From Methylacidimicrobium sp. AP8 (lineage in GTDB: Bacteria > Verrucomicrobiota > Verrucomicrobiia > Methylacidiphilales > Methylacidiphilaceae), in NCBI RefSeq assembly GCF_903064525.1, contig NZ_LR797830.1, positions 1,860,001 to 1,924,000 of the forward strand: a DNA stretch of 64,000 nucleotides, in the 5' to 3' direction. Within the stretch, counting starts at the first letter, position 1, and each line of letters begins with the position of its first letter. Below are positions 17,796-27,240 of this stretch, one piece after another. A program made the position numbers and the translations under genes. The notes under the pieces were generated by a model that ran no database searches, was not told the DNA's origin, and worked only from the letters and a program-made list of their open reading frames with translations.

Positions 17796-19037
17796 ATGGA
17801 TTCCTTTCCTGCCAGCGCCTTCGCGCAGCGAATCGGCGGAGCCCGGTTCGGCCAAGAGACCGAAATCTACAAGTTCGAGAAGATCAAGCGGGCCAAGCGG
17901 GCAGCACGCGAGAAGCATCCGGAAAGGGAGCTGCTCGACTTCGGCGTCGGCGAGCCGGACGACATGGCGCCGCCGGAGATCGTCGAACGGCTGGCCGAGG
18001 AGGCGCGCAAGCCGGAAAACCGGGGCTATGCGGACAACGGAGGGCCGCGGCTCAAGGAGGCGGCCGCCCGCTATCTCGAGCGGGTCTGCGGCGTCTCGGT
18101 CGATCCCGAGACCGAAATCTGCCATTCGATCGGCTCCAAGGCGGCCCTCTCCATCCTGCCGGCCTGTTTCATTGATCCGGGCGACGTCGTTCTGATGACC
18201 GTGCCGGGCTATCCGGTCTTCGGGACGCACGCCCAATATTACGGGGGCCGGATCCATCCGCTCCCGCTCCTGGAGAAGAACTCCTTTCTGCCCGACTTGG
18301 CATCGGTCCCCTCCGATCGGCTGCGACGCGCCAAGGTCCTGGTGCTCAACTACCCCAACAATCCCACCGGCGCCACGGCGACCCGCTCGTTTTTCGAACA
18401 AGTCGTCGCCTTCGCCCATCGCCATCGGATCGTCGTGGTCCACGATTTCGCCTATGCGGGCTTGGTCTTCCGCGGATCGCCCTTAAGCTTCCTCTCGATC
18501 CCGGGAGCCAAGGAGGTCGGCCTCGAGCTCCACTCGGCGAGCAAGAACTTTAACATGACCGGCTGGCGCTGCGGCTTCGTTGCCGGCGACGCCCGGCTCG
18601 TCCGCGCCTATGCGCACGTCAAGGACCACACCGATTCGGGCCAATTCCTGGCCATCCAGCACGCCTTCGCCTACGGCTTGGACCATCCGGAGATCACGCG
18701 GCGGATCGCGCAGAAGTATGCGCGACGGATGGACCTCCTAGCGGAGGCCCTCTGCCGGTTGGGCTGCCCGGTGCGCAAGCCGGACGCCTCGTTTTTCCTC
18801 TACGCGCCCGCGCCCCGCTCGGCGAGAACCGCGCACGGGGAGATCTTCTTCCCGACGGCGGAAAGCGCGGCAGAGTGGCTGATTACTGAGCGGCAGATCT
18901 CCACGGTCCCTTGGGATGACGCTGGCGCCTACCTGCGCTGGAGCGTCACCTTCTCGGCCCGGGGGGAAGAAGAGGAGCGGCGGGTGATCGCCGAGCTGGA
19001 AGAGCGGTTGGCCGACGCCCGCTTGCGATGGACGTAG
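17796..19037 (+). CDS. dapL: LL-diaminopimelate aminotransferase
   Basis: 413-residue PLP enzyme converting tetrahydrodipicolinate directly to LL-diaminopimelate, bypassing the succinyl and acetyl routes of lysine and peptidoglycan precursor synthesis. Features include ETEIYKFEKIK near the N-terminus, DFGVGEPDD, NYPNNPTGA, and the PLP lysine in SASKNFNMTGWRCGF. DapL is typical of plants, Chlamydiae and Verrucomicrobiota. It overlaps the helicase gene by 10 bp. Confidence 0.88.
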   Translation: MDSFPASAFAQRIGGARFGQETEIYKFEKIKRAKRAAREKHPERELLDFGVGEPDDMAPPEIVERLAEEARKPENRGYADNGGPRLKEAAARYLERVCGVSVDPETEICHSIGSKAALSILPACFIDPGDVVLMTVPGYPVFGTHAQYYGGRIHPLPLLEKNSFLPDLASVPSDRLRRAKVLVLNYPNNPTGATATRSFFEQVVAFAHRHRIVVVHDFAYAGLVFRGSPLSFLSIPGAKEVGLELHSASKNFNMTGWRCGFVAGDARLVRAYAHVKDHTDSGQFLAIQHAFAYGLDHPEITRRIAQKYARRMDLLAEALCRLGCPVRKPDASFFLYAPAPRSARTAHGEIFFPTAESAAEWLITERQISTVPWDDAGAYLRWSVTFSARGEEEERRVIAELEERLADARLRWT

Positions 19038-21073
19038 ACACCCCATCCTCCGGCCCGGAACGAAACGGCCGCCGCGCGCAAACCGCCTCCGGCCCAACCC
19101 TCTCCCTCGCGGACGAGGCCGCCGCATTCTTCTCGCCCGGGGGTCCGCTTGCTGCCGCCCGCCACTTCGAATTCCGCCCCCAGCAGCAACGCATGGCGCA
19201 GGCGGTGGCCGCGGCGCTGGAGGAAAAGGCCGTCCTGGCGGTCGAAGCAGGCACCGGCACCGGCAAGACCCTCGCCTATCTCTTCCCAGCGCTGCGCTGC
19301 GCGCGGAAGCGGGGTGAGCGCGGCGTCGTCTCGACCCACACCCTCAACCTGCAGGCGCAGCTCTTCCACCGGGACCTGCCTCTGCTCAGGAAGCTGACCG
19401 GCCCCTTCACCGCCGTTCTGCTCAAGGGAAGAAGGAACTACTTCTGCCCGCGGCGGATCGAGCAGGCGCTCCGCTACGGGGGAGACCTTTTCGCTCCCGG
19501 GGAGGCCGACGAGGTCGCGCGGATCGCCCGCTGGGCCTTCGCAACAGAAACCGGCTGCTGGGAGGAGCTCGATCCCCCTCCGGAACCCGGCCTCTGGAGC
19601 CGGCTCTGCTCGGAGCCCCAGCTCTGCACGGCCAGGAGCTGCCAGAACAATCCCCGCTGCTTCTACCAGCGGCTCCGCGAACGGAGTGCCGAGGCGGACA
19701 TCACGATCGTCAACCATGCGCTCTTCTTCTCGCTGCTGGCGGGCGGGCTCGGCGCGGACCCGAGTGAGGATCTTTCCTTCGCCAAGGACTTCGTGATCTT
19801 CGACGAAGCCCACCAGGTCGAGGCGGTCGCCGCCCGGCATCTGGGCCTCTCGCTCTCCGAGGGGCAGACCCGCTCCTTTCTCCACCGGCTCCACTCGCCC
19901 CGGACAGGCCGGGGCCTTCTCTCGCTCGTGCGTTCGGGGAGTGCCGTCCGCACTCTCCGGGAAGTTCTCTCCCGCCTCGGCTCCTTCTTTGAGAGCCTGC
20001 ACGCCGCGATGGGCGGCGCCAAGGGCCGGGAGTTCCGCATCCTCCGGCCCGGCCTGGTGCCGAACGTGCTCGACGAGCCCTTGGCCGCGCTCACCGAGGC
20101 GATCACGCAGGCAGCCCTGGAGACCGAAGATCGCGATCTGCGGCGCGAGATCGAAGACCATGCCCGAAAGACGGCCGGCCTGCGCGCCGCATTCTCCGCC
20201 TTCCTCGATCAATCCCTTCCGGATCACGTCTACTGGGTCCAGACCCAGGATCCCGGCTTTCCGGAGGGGACGCGGCTCGAGGCCGTTCCGCTCTCGGTGG
20301 CCCCCCTTCTTGAGCGGCTGCTCTATGCGGAGGGGCGCGCGCTCATCTTCACCAGCGCCACACTGACCCTGGCCGGCCGATTCCACTATTTCCAGAAGGC
20401 CTTGGGGCTGCGGGAACCCCGGACCCTTCTCCTCGATTCCTCCTTCGACTACGCGCGCCAGATGAAGGTCTACGTGCCGAGCCGCATCCCCGAGCCGTCG
20501 GAAGGCGCGGGCTACGAAGCGGCGATGGAGGCGTGGATCCGCTACTTCACCGCCCGGAGCGGCGGCGCGGCCTTCGTCCTCTTCACCAACCGGAAGACGC
20601 TCCTCAACATGGCCTCGCGTCTGGCGCCGTTCTTCCGGGAAAAGGGCTTCCCGCTCCTCGTCCAGGACGGGACCGCCGACCGGCACCGGCTCTTGGAACG
20701 TTTCCGCGCCTCGCCCGGAGCCGTCCTCTTCGGGGCGGACAGCTTCTGGCAGGGCGTCGACGTCCCCGGGGAAGCCCTCTCCTGCGTGATCCTCACGCGC
20801 CTCCCGTTCGGCACGCCGGACCATCCGCTGGCGCAGGCGCGGGCGGAGCGGCTCCAGGCCGCCGGGAGCGACCCCTTCCTCTCCTATTTCCTGCCGGAGG
20901 CGCTCCTCAAGTTCCGGCAGGGAATCGGGCGGCTGATCCGCAGCCGCCAGGATCGGGGCATCGTCGCCATACTCGATTCCCGCATCCTCACCAAGCGCTA
21001 CGGCCGCTCCTTCTTCGCGGTCCTCCCCGATTGCCCGGTCGAGATCCTCGACGGCGATCCTCCGATCGTCTAA
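19028..21073 (+). CDS. DinG-type ATP-dependent DNA helicase
   Basis: 681-residue superfamily 2 helicase of the XPD/DinG group, acting on R-loops or damaged DNA. Walker A EAGTGTGKT is near residue 80, and the DEAH box is in IFDEAHQVEA. The four cysteines of an iron-sulfur domain occur between them (NYFC, then CTARSC and RCFYQR). The C-terminal helicase half ends with QGIGRLIRSRQDRGIV. The start overlaps dapL by 10 bp. Whether it is DinG or the related YoaA cannot be decided here. Confidence 0.88.
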   Translation: MDVDTPSSGPERNGRRAQTASGPTLSLADEAAAFFSPGGPLAAARHFEFRPQQQRMAQAVAAALEEKAVLAVEAGTGTGKTLAYLFPALRCARKRGERGVVSTHTLNLQAQLFHRDLPLLRKLTGPFTAVLLKGRRNYFCPRRIEQALRYGGDLFAPGEADEVARIARWAFATETGCWEELDPPPEPGLWSRLCSEPQLCTARSCQNNPRCFYQRLRERSAEADITIVNHALFFSLLAGGLGADPSEDLSFAKDFVIFDEAHQVEAVAARHLGLSLSEGQTRSFLHRLHSPRTGRGLLSLVRSGSAVRTLREVLSRLGSFFESLHAAMGGAKGREFRILRPGLVPNVLDEPLAALTEAITQAALETEDRDLRREIEDHARKTAGLRAAFSAFLDQSLPDHVYWVQTQDPGFPEGTRLEAVPLSVAPLLERLLYAEGRALIFTSATLTLAGRFHYFQKALGLREPRTLLLDSSFDYARQMKVYVPSRIPEPSEGAGYEAAMEAWIRYFTARSGGAAFVLFTNRKTLLNMASRLAPFFREKGFPLLVQDGTADRHRLLERFRASPGAVLFGADSFWQGVDVPGEALSCVILTRLPFGTPDHPLAQARAERLQAAGSDPFLSYFLPEALLKFRQGIGRLIRSRQDRGIVAILDSRILTKRYGRSFFAVLPDCPVEILDGDPPIV

Positions 21074-21102
21074 TCTGCCGCTCCCCCCATCCGGCCCTCC
21101 TG

Positions 21103-21858
21103 ATGCAGCAGCTGATCCTCGAGCCTCCTTACCCGCCGCGGGTGGTCCTCGAAAACGAGGACTTCCTCGTCGTCGACAAGCCGCCTTTCCTACTCTCCCA
21201 CCCGACACGGCGGAACGACCGGCCGAGCGTGCTCGGCTGGCTCGGCAAGGAGCGGGGAGGAGCTCCGTTCTTCCTCGTCAACCGACTCGATCGGGAGACC
21301 AGCGGGCTGGTGCTCGTCGGCAAGAACGCTGCGGCCGCCTCCGCGCTCGGCCGGCTCATGGAGAAGAGGCTCATCGACAAGGAATATCTGGCGATCGTCC
21401 GGGGGAAGCTCGCCTGCGAATTTCTCCAGATCGACGCTCCCCTCGGCTATTTGGGCCTTTCCGCGGAGAATCCGGTGGCGATCCGGCAGGGTGTCCGGCC
21501 TGGCGGGGCCCCGGCCGTCACGGTGATACGCGCGCTCAGCTCGGGCGCGGAAGTCAGCCTCGTCCGCGCCTATCCCAAGACCGGGCGGCTGCACCAGATC
21601 CGAGTCCACCTCGCGTCGATCGGCCACCCGATCATCGGCGATAAGATTTACGGACCCGATCCCCACCTCTTCCTCCGGTTCGCGGAGCAGGGGTGGGGAC
21701 CCGAACTGGCCGAGCATCTCGGCCTGCCGCGCCACGCCCTCCATGCCTCCCGGCTCCGCTTCCGCTGGCAAGGAAAGGAGTGGGAGGCCGCGGCCCCGCT
21801 TCCTCTCGACCTGAGGGGCTTCCTCGACCAGCGCGGCATCGCCGTCCCTCCGGGATGA
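21103..21858 (+). CDS. RluA family pseudouridine synthase
   Basis: 251-residue RNA modification enzyme. The catalytic aspartate lies in the family motif VNRLDRETSGLVL; the KTGRLHQIRVHLASIGHPI motif near the C-terminal third is also diagnostic. There is no S4 domain at the N-terminus, so it resembles the short RluA/TruC-like subgroup. The target (23S rRNA or tRNA) cannot be told. It starts with ATG at 21103, 29 bp after the helicase stop, and is convergent with dnaJ. Confidence 0.88.
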   Translation: MQQLILEPPYPPRVVLENEDFLVVDKPPFLLSHPTRRNDRPSVLGWLGKERGGAPFFLVNRLDRETSGLVLVGKNAAAASALGRLMEKRLIDKEYLAIVRGKLACEFLQIDAPLGYLGLSAENPVAIRQGVRPGGAPAVTVIRALSSGAEVSLVRAYPKTGRLHQIRVHLASIGHPIIGDKIYGPDPHLFLRFAEQGWGPELAEHLGLPRHALHASRLRFRWQGKEWEAAAPLPLDLRGFLDQRGIAVPPG

Positions 21859-21888
21859 GCAGCGGGCGCCGGCCCGGAGCCCGGCGAC

Positions 21889-23052
21889 TCACTCCCCACC
21901 GAAAAACCGCTTGGCCCGCTCGAGAAAGCCTTGGTGCTGCGGATGGGTCCCGGGCGCGCAGCTGGCCGCGAAAGCCTCGAGCTTGGCGCGCTGCTCCGCG
22001 TTGAGGTGCGTAGGCACCTCGATCACCACCCGGACCAGCAGGTCGCCGATCCCGCGACCGTGGACATCGGCGACACCGCGGCCCCGCAGACGGAAAATCT
22101 GGCCGCTCTGGGTTCCGGGCGGAATCTTGAGCGTCGCCTTCCCGACCAGACAGGGCACGGTGACCTCCCCGCCGAGGGCGGCTTGCACGAAGCTGATCGG
22201 CATCTCGCAATAGAGGTCGTTTCCCTGCCGCTCGAATATCTCGTGCTTCCGGACGTGCACGACCACGTAGAGGTCGCCGGCCGGCCCGCCGAATGCCCCC
22301 CGCTCTCCGCACCCCGCCAGCCGCAAGCGGTAGCCGTCATCGATCCCGGCGGGAATCTTGATGGTCATCTCCGCCGTCTGCTTCATCCTGCCCTCCCCTC
22401 GGCAGGCAGTGCAGGGGCGCTCCACGACGGCTCCCGTGCCGTGGCACCGGGGGCAGGTCTGGGCCACGGTCAGGAACCCGCGCGTCACGCGCACCTGGCC
22501 CTGCCCGCGGCAGGTCGGGCAGGCCTTCCGCGCGGAGCCGGGGGCGACCCCGGTTCCCTCGCAGGCCGAGCAGACCTCCAGCTTGGGGAAGGCGATCTGC
22601 TTTTCGCAGCCCAAGACCGCCTCCTCAAAATCGATTTCGAGGTCGCAACGGAGGTCCGCTCCCCTTTCCTGGCGAGATCGCTTGCCCCCGCCGGAACCGA
22701 AGGCTTCCTCGAAGAGGCTCCCGAAGAGGCCCTCCCCGAAGAGGCCGGAGCCGCCGAAAACCTCCCGGAAAATCTCGAACGGATCGTGGAACCCGGCGGC
22801 CGTCGCCCCTGCTTGGGCCTCGAAGGCCGCAGGACCGTACCGGTCGTAAGCGGCCCGCTTTTCCGGATCGCTGAGCACCTCATAGGCCTTGCTCACCTCC
22901 TTGAACTTTTCTTCCGCAGCCCGATCGCCCGCGTTTCGATCGGGGTGATACTTGAGGGCCAGCTTGCGGTACGCCTTCTTGATCTCCTCGGTACTGGCTC
23001 CTTTCGCCACTCCGAGAATCTCGTAGTAATCATGGTCGCGCGCAGAGGTCAT
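21889..23052 (-). CDS. dnaJ: Chaperone DnaJ
   Basis: 387-residue Hsp40. The J domain opens with [14 protein letters not shown] and has the HPD tripeptide in [10 protein letters not shown]. It is followed by a Gly/Phe-rich linker and four zinc-finger repeats ([32 protein letters not shown]). The C-terminal substrate-binding domain is complete. It overlaps grpE by 4 bp (ATGA), so the co-chaperones are coupled. dnaK is not in this window. Confidence 0.97.
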   Translation of the reverse strand: MTSARDHDYYEILGVAKGASTEEIKKAYRKLALKYHPDRNAGDRAAEEKFKEVSKAYEVLSDPEKRAAYDRYGPAAFEAQAGATAAGFHDPFEIFREVFGGSGLFGEGLFGSLFEEAFGSGGGKRSRQERGADLRCDLEIDFEEAVLGCEKQIAFPKLEVCSACEGTGVAPGSARKACPTCRGQGQVRVTRGFLTVAQTCPRCHGTGAVVERPCTACRGEGRMKQTAEMTIKIPAGIDDGYRLRLAGCGERGAFGGPAGDLYVVVHVRKHEIFERQGNDLYCEMPISFVQAALGGEVTVPCLVGKATLKIPPGTQSGQIFRLRGRGVADVHGRGIGDLLVRVVIEVPTHLNAEQRAKLEAFAASCAPGTHPQHQGFLERAKRFFGGE

Positions 23053-23651
23053 GGCGCCGGAATGCGGTTGGTCTCCGTTTCTTCCCTCTTTTCCTGACTG
23101 TCCCCGCCGGGCGCCGGCCTCCTGGCCACATAGACCAACGCCGGGCGGAGCAGGCGGCCTTTATATAGATAGCCGCTCCGCTTCTGGGTCGCGACAATCC
23201 CCTCTTCCAGCTCCTCAGTATCGACAAAGCCCACCGCCTCGTGCCGATGAGGATCGAACGGCTTGCCGACCGCCTCGACGGGCTCGACGCCCTCCTCGCG
23301 CAGGAGGGCTTGGAGCTGCGATAGGATCATCTTCATCCCCTGGGCGATCGACCGGCCATCGGTGGCCTTCTCCGCCGCTTCCACGCCGAGAACCAGATTG
23401 TCGAGGACAGGAAGGAGAGCTTGAAGAAAGGCGCCGTTGGCCAGCCGGATCGCCTCCTCCTTTTCCTTGGCCATCCTCTTGCGCGCGTTGTCCCAATCCG
23501 CCAAGGCGCGCAAGAGGCGATCCTGCAGCTCGTCCGCCTCCCGGGAACGCTGCCGCCAGCGCTCGATCCTCTCCCGGCTGACCACCAGAAAAGCCGGAGC
23601 GTCCTCCGCCTGAGGCTCCGGAGACACGGTCTTGCCCTCGTCGACAGTCAT
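23049..23651 (-). CDS. grpE: Nucleotide exchange factor GrpE
   Basis: 200-residue DnaK exchange factor with an N-terminal acidic/coiled-coil region, and the conserved [16 protein letters not shown] and [14 protein letters not shown] segments, close to the GrpE signature. It is followed by dnaJ with a 4-bp overlap. The ATG at 23651 is 15 bp downstream of the phosphatase gene stop, so these genes may share a transcript with the stress-signalling pair upstream. Confidence 0.95.
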   Translation of the reverse strand: MTVDEGKTVSPEPQAEDAPAFLVVSRERIERWRQRSREADELQDRLLRALADWDNARKRMAKEKEEAIRLANGAFLQALLPVLDNLVLGVEAAEKATDGRSIAQGMKMILSQLQALLREEGVEPVEAVGKPFDPHRHEAVGFVDTEELEEGIVATQKRSGYLYKGRLLRPALVYVARRPAPGGDSQEKREETETNRIPAP

Positions 23652-23666
23652 AACGGAACTTAAACC

Positions 23667-24863
23667 TTAGCTTCCGACCCGCTCGAGCGCAACAAGCGTC
23701 ACGTCATCGGCCAACCCTCCGGAGGACCGAAAGGAGGCCAGCTCCCGAAAGAGCGCTTCGAGCGAAGCCCGCGCGTCAAGCCCCCCGGTCCTCGCGAGGG
23801 CGGCGACAAGCCTGCCCTTGTCGAACCTCGCGCCGCACGGGGCGAGCGCATCGATCATCCCATCGGTATAGAAGAGCAGGAGCTCCTCCGGCGCCAAAAA
23901 CAGCGTTATATCCGCCAGAGCCGCATCGAAGGCCTCTCCCGAGTCGATCCCCAGGCAAAAGCCTGGCGCGTCGAGCTCGCTGACCCCAGAGGGCCGCCGC
24001 AGGAGCGGCGGCTCGTGTCCGGCCCGGGCCACGACAATCTCCCGGGTCTGCGTATTGACGACCGCATAGATCATGGCGACGAGGCTCCGCTCGACCAGGT
24101 CCCCGTACAGCAGGCGGTTGACGCGGCGCAACACGCCGGCCGGAGAAGGGCAGCCCGCAACCTGGGAGCGGACGGCGGTCCGGCACATCCCGCCCACCAG
24201 AGCGGCCGCCATCCCCTTTCCGGCCACGTCGCCGACCAGGATGCCGCAGTTGTGGGGATCGATGGGCAGGACATCACAAAAGTCTCCGCTCAGCTCTCCG
24301 GCCGGCAGATGGGCGATGGCCAGGCGAAAACCGGGCAGAGCCGGCAACGCTCGCGGGAAAAGGGAGGATTGAAAGAGGCTGGCGGCCATCAGCTCCGCCT
24401 CCAGGAGGCGCCTCTTCCTCCGGTTCTGCCTGGAAACCGGCCGGCTCAGCAGATGCAGAACCGCCTCCGCGACGGCCAAGGCAGCGGTGCGTTCCGGAGG
24501 CCGCAGCCCTCCGCCGGCGTCGCGATGAACGGCCAGCCAGCCGTTTCCGCGTAGCGGAAGGAGGGTCCAGGGCCCTTCGGCCGCGGCCTCCCTCTCTCCG
24601 CTCTCTTCCTTTGCCCGCATCCGCTCGGCGATCGCCCGCAACTCGTCCGATCGCTCCGGCGGCCCCCAGCATCCCTCGCTCGCTCCGGCCTCGCCGGAGA
24701 GCAGGCCGACGGCCGTAGCGTCGAGGAAGGCCCTCAAGCGCTCCAAGAGACTGGCAATCAGCGGATCCGGATCGGCCCCGGTTGCGAGGGCGCCTCCCAA
24801 TTCGGCGACCCGCAGCAGACACTCGTGGTAAGAACCGGCAGGCTCTTCTCGTTCCGCTTCCAC
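23667..24863 (-). CDS. RsbU-like PP2C serine phosphatase with N-terminal GAF-like region
   Basis: About 398 residues. The C-terminal half is a SpoIIE/RsbU-type PP2C domain: GELSGDFCDVLPID, VGDVAGKGMAAALVGGM, and GGLADDVTLVAL near the end provide the metal-binding aspartates. The N-terminal 150 residues look like a GAF sensor. I prefer GTG 24863 (AAGGA five nt upstream) over TTG 24878. It lies just downstream of a STAS-domain gene, so a partner-switching circuit controlling an anti-anti-sigma protein is likely. No RsbW-type kinase is adjacent. Confidence 0.88.
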   Translation of the reverse strand: MEAEREEPAGSYHECLLRVAELGGALATGADPDPLIASLLERLRAFLDATAVGLLSGEAGASEGCWGPPERSDELRAIAERMRAKEESGEREAAAEGPWTLLPLRGNGWLAVHRDAGGGLRPPERTAALAVAEAVLHLLSRPVSRQNRRKRRLLEAELMAASLFQSSLFPRALPALPGFRLAIAHLPAGELSGDFCDVLPIDPHNCGILVGDVAGKGMAAALVGGMCRTAVRSQVAGCPSPAGVLRRVNRLLYGDLVERSLVAMIYAVVNTQTREIVVARAGHEPPLLRRPSGVSELDAPGFCLGIDSGEAFDAALADITLFLAPEELLLFYTDGMIDALAPCGARFDKGRLVAALARTGGLDARASLEALFRELASFRSSGGLADDVTLVALERVGS

Positions 24864-24950
24864 ACCTTTCCTTGCCAAAAAAACAAAAGCTCCCGGACGG
24901 ATCGCCCGCCACGCCGGAGAACGGGCAGCCCGGCTTCCGAGGCGGTCGGC

Positions 24951-25457
24951 TCAGCCGGGCGACGGGTCCCGCCGAGCGACTTCCGCGCCGAGATAGGAAA
25001 CGAGGTCTTGAAACTTCGGCGCATTCCGGGGATCGCATGCCAGGAGGGTCTGGTGGGCCTGCAGAAGCAGCTCACCGGTCGTCTCCCTGCGGGGGACACC
25101 CGCCGCCAGCGGCCGCAGTCCCGCCCGATCGTAGGGAAGCGGGCTCTCCACGCACTCGAAGAGACGATCCAGCCCCAGCGTGCGAATCGATTCCAACACT
25201 CGGGGGCTGCCGCCGGCGACCTGAAAAGAGCCTCCGGCCTTCTTAAGCCGCAGCGCCGGACCCGCTAGAGTTCCTAGGAAGGTGCTGTCCAGATACGTGC
25301 ACTCGGTCAGATCGACCAGCACCCTCTCCTTTCCCGAGGGAAGGGAATGATCGCAATATTGCCGCAGGGAAAACGAATGCTCGAAGGAACCCGCTCCGAC
25401 GATCTTAATTACGACCACTCCCTGGCACTCCCCCGCCAGCACGACCCCTGTTCTCAC
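24951..25457 (-). CDS. STAS-domain protein (anti-sigma factor antagonist-like)
   Basis: 168 residues with a STAS fold in the first 105. LVDLTECTYLDSTFLGTL contains the serine normally phosphorylated by an RsbW-like kinase and dephosphorylated by an RsbU-like phosphatase, here encoded 87 bp downstream. The last about 60 residues are an extra tail of unknown role. The start is GTG 25457 with no strong Shine-Dalgarno sequence; GTG 25418, preceded by GGGGGAG, is an alternative. Confidence 0.8.
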   Translation of the reverse strand: MRTGVVLAGECQGVVVIKIVGAGSFEHSFSLRQYCDHSLPSGKERVLVDLTECTYLDSTFLGTLAGPALRLKKAGGSFQVAGGSPRVLESIRTLGLDRLFECVESPLPYDRAGLRPLAAGVPRRETTGELLLQAHQTLLACDPRNAPKFQDLVSYLGAEVARRDPSPG

Positions 25458-25550
25458 TCGATAACACTATACCCGTCCGGCGGCCCGGTCCACCCGGCCG
25501 CCCCGTAACGCTCTTTTCGCTCCACGGTGGAAGCGGAAATCCTAAGCTCC

Positions 25551-25599
25551 CGGCCATGGCCGAGGCGAGAAAAATTCCTCGGCGGCCGTGTTGTTTTTT
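25551..25599 (+). terminator. Intrinsic terminator-like hairpin upstream of the MBL gene
   Basis: A 12-bp stem (CGGCC 25551-25555 plus GCCGAGG 25559-25565 pairing with CCTCGGC 25577-25583 plus GGCCG 25584-25588), interrupted by a 3-nt bulge, is followed at once by TGTTGTTTTTTGG. By rule this is a good rho-independent terminator on the plus strand. No plus-strand gene lies upstream, because the STAS gene is divergent. It could therefore be a leader attenuator for the 25617-28989 operon, or could block stray transcription. Confidence 0.5.
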
Positions 25600-25616
25600 G
25601 GTAAGGGGCCCTCCGG

Positions 25617-26417
25617 ATGTGTCGAACGACCGGATGTCTCCTGCGCGCCGTGGTGCTCGGCTCGGGGACCTCGCAGGGAGTGCCGATGATCGGTTGCCGG
25701 TGCGCAGTCTGTCGTTCGACCGATCCCCGCGATCAACGGACCCGGGCGTCCCTCTACGTGGACGACGGGGTCCTTCCATTTCTCATTGACACGGCGACCG
25801 ACCTGCGGACGCAATGCCTCCGCGAGGGGATCGCCGACGTCGGCGCGGTCCTCTACACCCACCACCACGCCGATCATGTGCTCGGCCTCGACGACTTGCG
25901 GCGCTTCTGCGAGCTGCGCCGGGAACGCCTTCCGATCTTCGGCCCGGCCTCCACCCTGGATGTCCTCGCCCGCATGTTTCCCTACGCCTTCGAGCCGGCC
26001 GCGGATGCGTCCGGGTACGTCCGCCTCCGGCCGCAGGCCGTGGATGCCCCCTTTCCTCTCGGCAGCCTGACCGTGACCCCCTTGCCCGTCCCGCACGGCC
26101 GGATCACCACCTTCGGATACCTGCTTGAGCGCGACGGGAGAAAGCTCCTCGCATACCTGAGCGATTGCCAGGCGGTCCCCGAGAATATCCTCTGGACCAT
26201 CCGCTCGGTCGAGGTGCTGATCATCGACGGCCTCCGGGACGAGCCCCATCCCACGCATCTGACGACGCAGGAAGCGGTCAAGGTCGCCCGGCAGGTCGAG
26301 GCGAGGCGAACCTACCTGACCCACCTCACCCATCACAAGAGCCATCGGCACCGGGAAGCCGAACTTCCCGAGGACGTCGCACCGGCGTTCGACGGGCTTT
26401 CGATCACCCTCTGTTGA
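25617..26417 (+). CDS. PhnP-like MBL-fold metallo-hydrolase
   Basis: 266-residue metallo-beta-lactamase-fold hydrolase. The metal motif THHHADHVLGLDDL is intact, and an N-terminal GCRCAVC cluster matches the structural zinc site of PhnP-type cyclic phosphodiesterases. No other phn genes are near, so phosphonate use is not implied; many members are general cyclic phosphate or nucleotide phosphodiesterases. It is followed 2 bp later by tatD. Start ATG 25617, with GTG 25650 possible. Confidence 0.85.
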   Translation: MCRTTGCLLRAVVLGSGTSQGVPMIGCRCAVCRSTDPRDQRTRASLYVDDGVLPFLIDTATDLRTQCLREGIADVGAVLYTHHHADHVLGLDDLRRFCELRRERLPIFGPASTLDVLARMFPYAFEPAADASGYVRLRPQAVDAPFPLGSLTVTPLPVPHGRITTFGYLLERDGRKLLAYLSDCQAVPENILWTIRSVEVLIIDGLRDEPHPTHLTTQEAVKVARQVEARRTYLTHLTHHKSHRHREAELPEDVAPAFDGLSITLC

Positions 26418-26419
26418 CC

Positions 26420-27205
26420 ATGTGGATCGACACGCACGCCCATCTCGATTTTCCGGAGTTCTCCCGCGACCGGAAGGAGGTCGTCGCCCGCGCGCAGGCG
26501 GAGGGCATCGAACGGATCCTCCTCGTGGCCACCGACCTGGCGTCGAGCCGCACCTTGCTCGCCCTCACCCGGGAGCAGAAAATCCTCGCGGCCGCCGTGG
26601 GGATTCACCCGAAGAGCGCACACGCGGCACCGCCGGACTTCCTCGAGCAGCTGGACGCGCTCGCCGTGCAGGAGGGGGTAACCGCCATCGGCGAAATCGG
26701 CCTCGACTACCATCGCCTCCCCCCCGATCCGACAGCCGCGGCGGAGAAGGCGGCCCAGCGACGGGTCTTCCAGGCGCAGCTCGGATTGGCAAGGGAAAGG
26801 AACCTCCCGGTGATCATCCACCAGCGGGCCGCCTGGGACGACGCGCTGGCGCTCCTCGACGAGGCGGGCGATGCGGTCCGCTGCGTCTTCCACTGCTTCG
26901 GAGAAGGACCGGAGCGGCTATCCGAGCTGATCGGGCGCGGCCATTTCGTCTCCTTCACCGGAATCGTCACCTTCCCCAACGCGCCTCTGGCTCGCGCAAG
27001 CGCCCGAAGCGTGCCGGCGGACCGTTTCTTCGTCGAGACCGACTGCCCCTTCCTGGCCCCCGTCCCGTACCGAGGAAAACGCTGCGAGCCATGGCACGTC
27101 CGGATCGTGGGCGAAGAAATCGCCCGCCTGCGCGGAGAGTCCCCCTTCGCCGTGGCCGAGGCGACCTCGCGGAACGCCCGCGCCTTTTTTCGATTGACCG
27201 ATTGA
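26420..27205 (+). CDS. tatD: TatD family metal-dependent hydrolase (DNase)
   Basis: 261-residue TIM-barrel metal hydrolase. Metal ligands are visible in the N-terminal IDTHAHLDFPEF, in IGEIGLDYHR, in VIIHQRAAWDDA, FHCFGEG and the final VETDCPFLAP. Members are 3'-5' exonucleases or deoxyribonucleases. The ATG at 26420 is only 2 bp after the MBL gene stop, indicating an operon; ilvD follows 35 bp downstream. Confidence 0.9.
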   Translation: MWIDTHAHLDFPEFSRDRKEVVARAQAEGIERILLVATDLASSRTLLALTREQKILAAAVGIHPKSAHAAPPDFLEQLDALAVQEGVTAIGEIGLDYHRLPPDPTAAAEKAAQRRVFQAQLGLARERNLPVIIHQRAAWDDALALLDEAGDAVRCVFHCFGEGPERLSELIGRGHFVSFTGIVTFPNAPLARASARSVPADRFFVETDCPFLAPVPYRGKRCEPWHVRIVGEEIARLRGESPFAVAEATSRNARAFFRLTD

Positions 27206-27240
27206 GCGGCCCCTCCGCAACCTCCGGAAAGGAAATCCCC

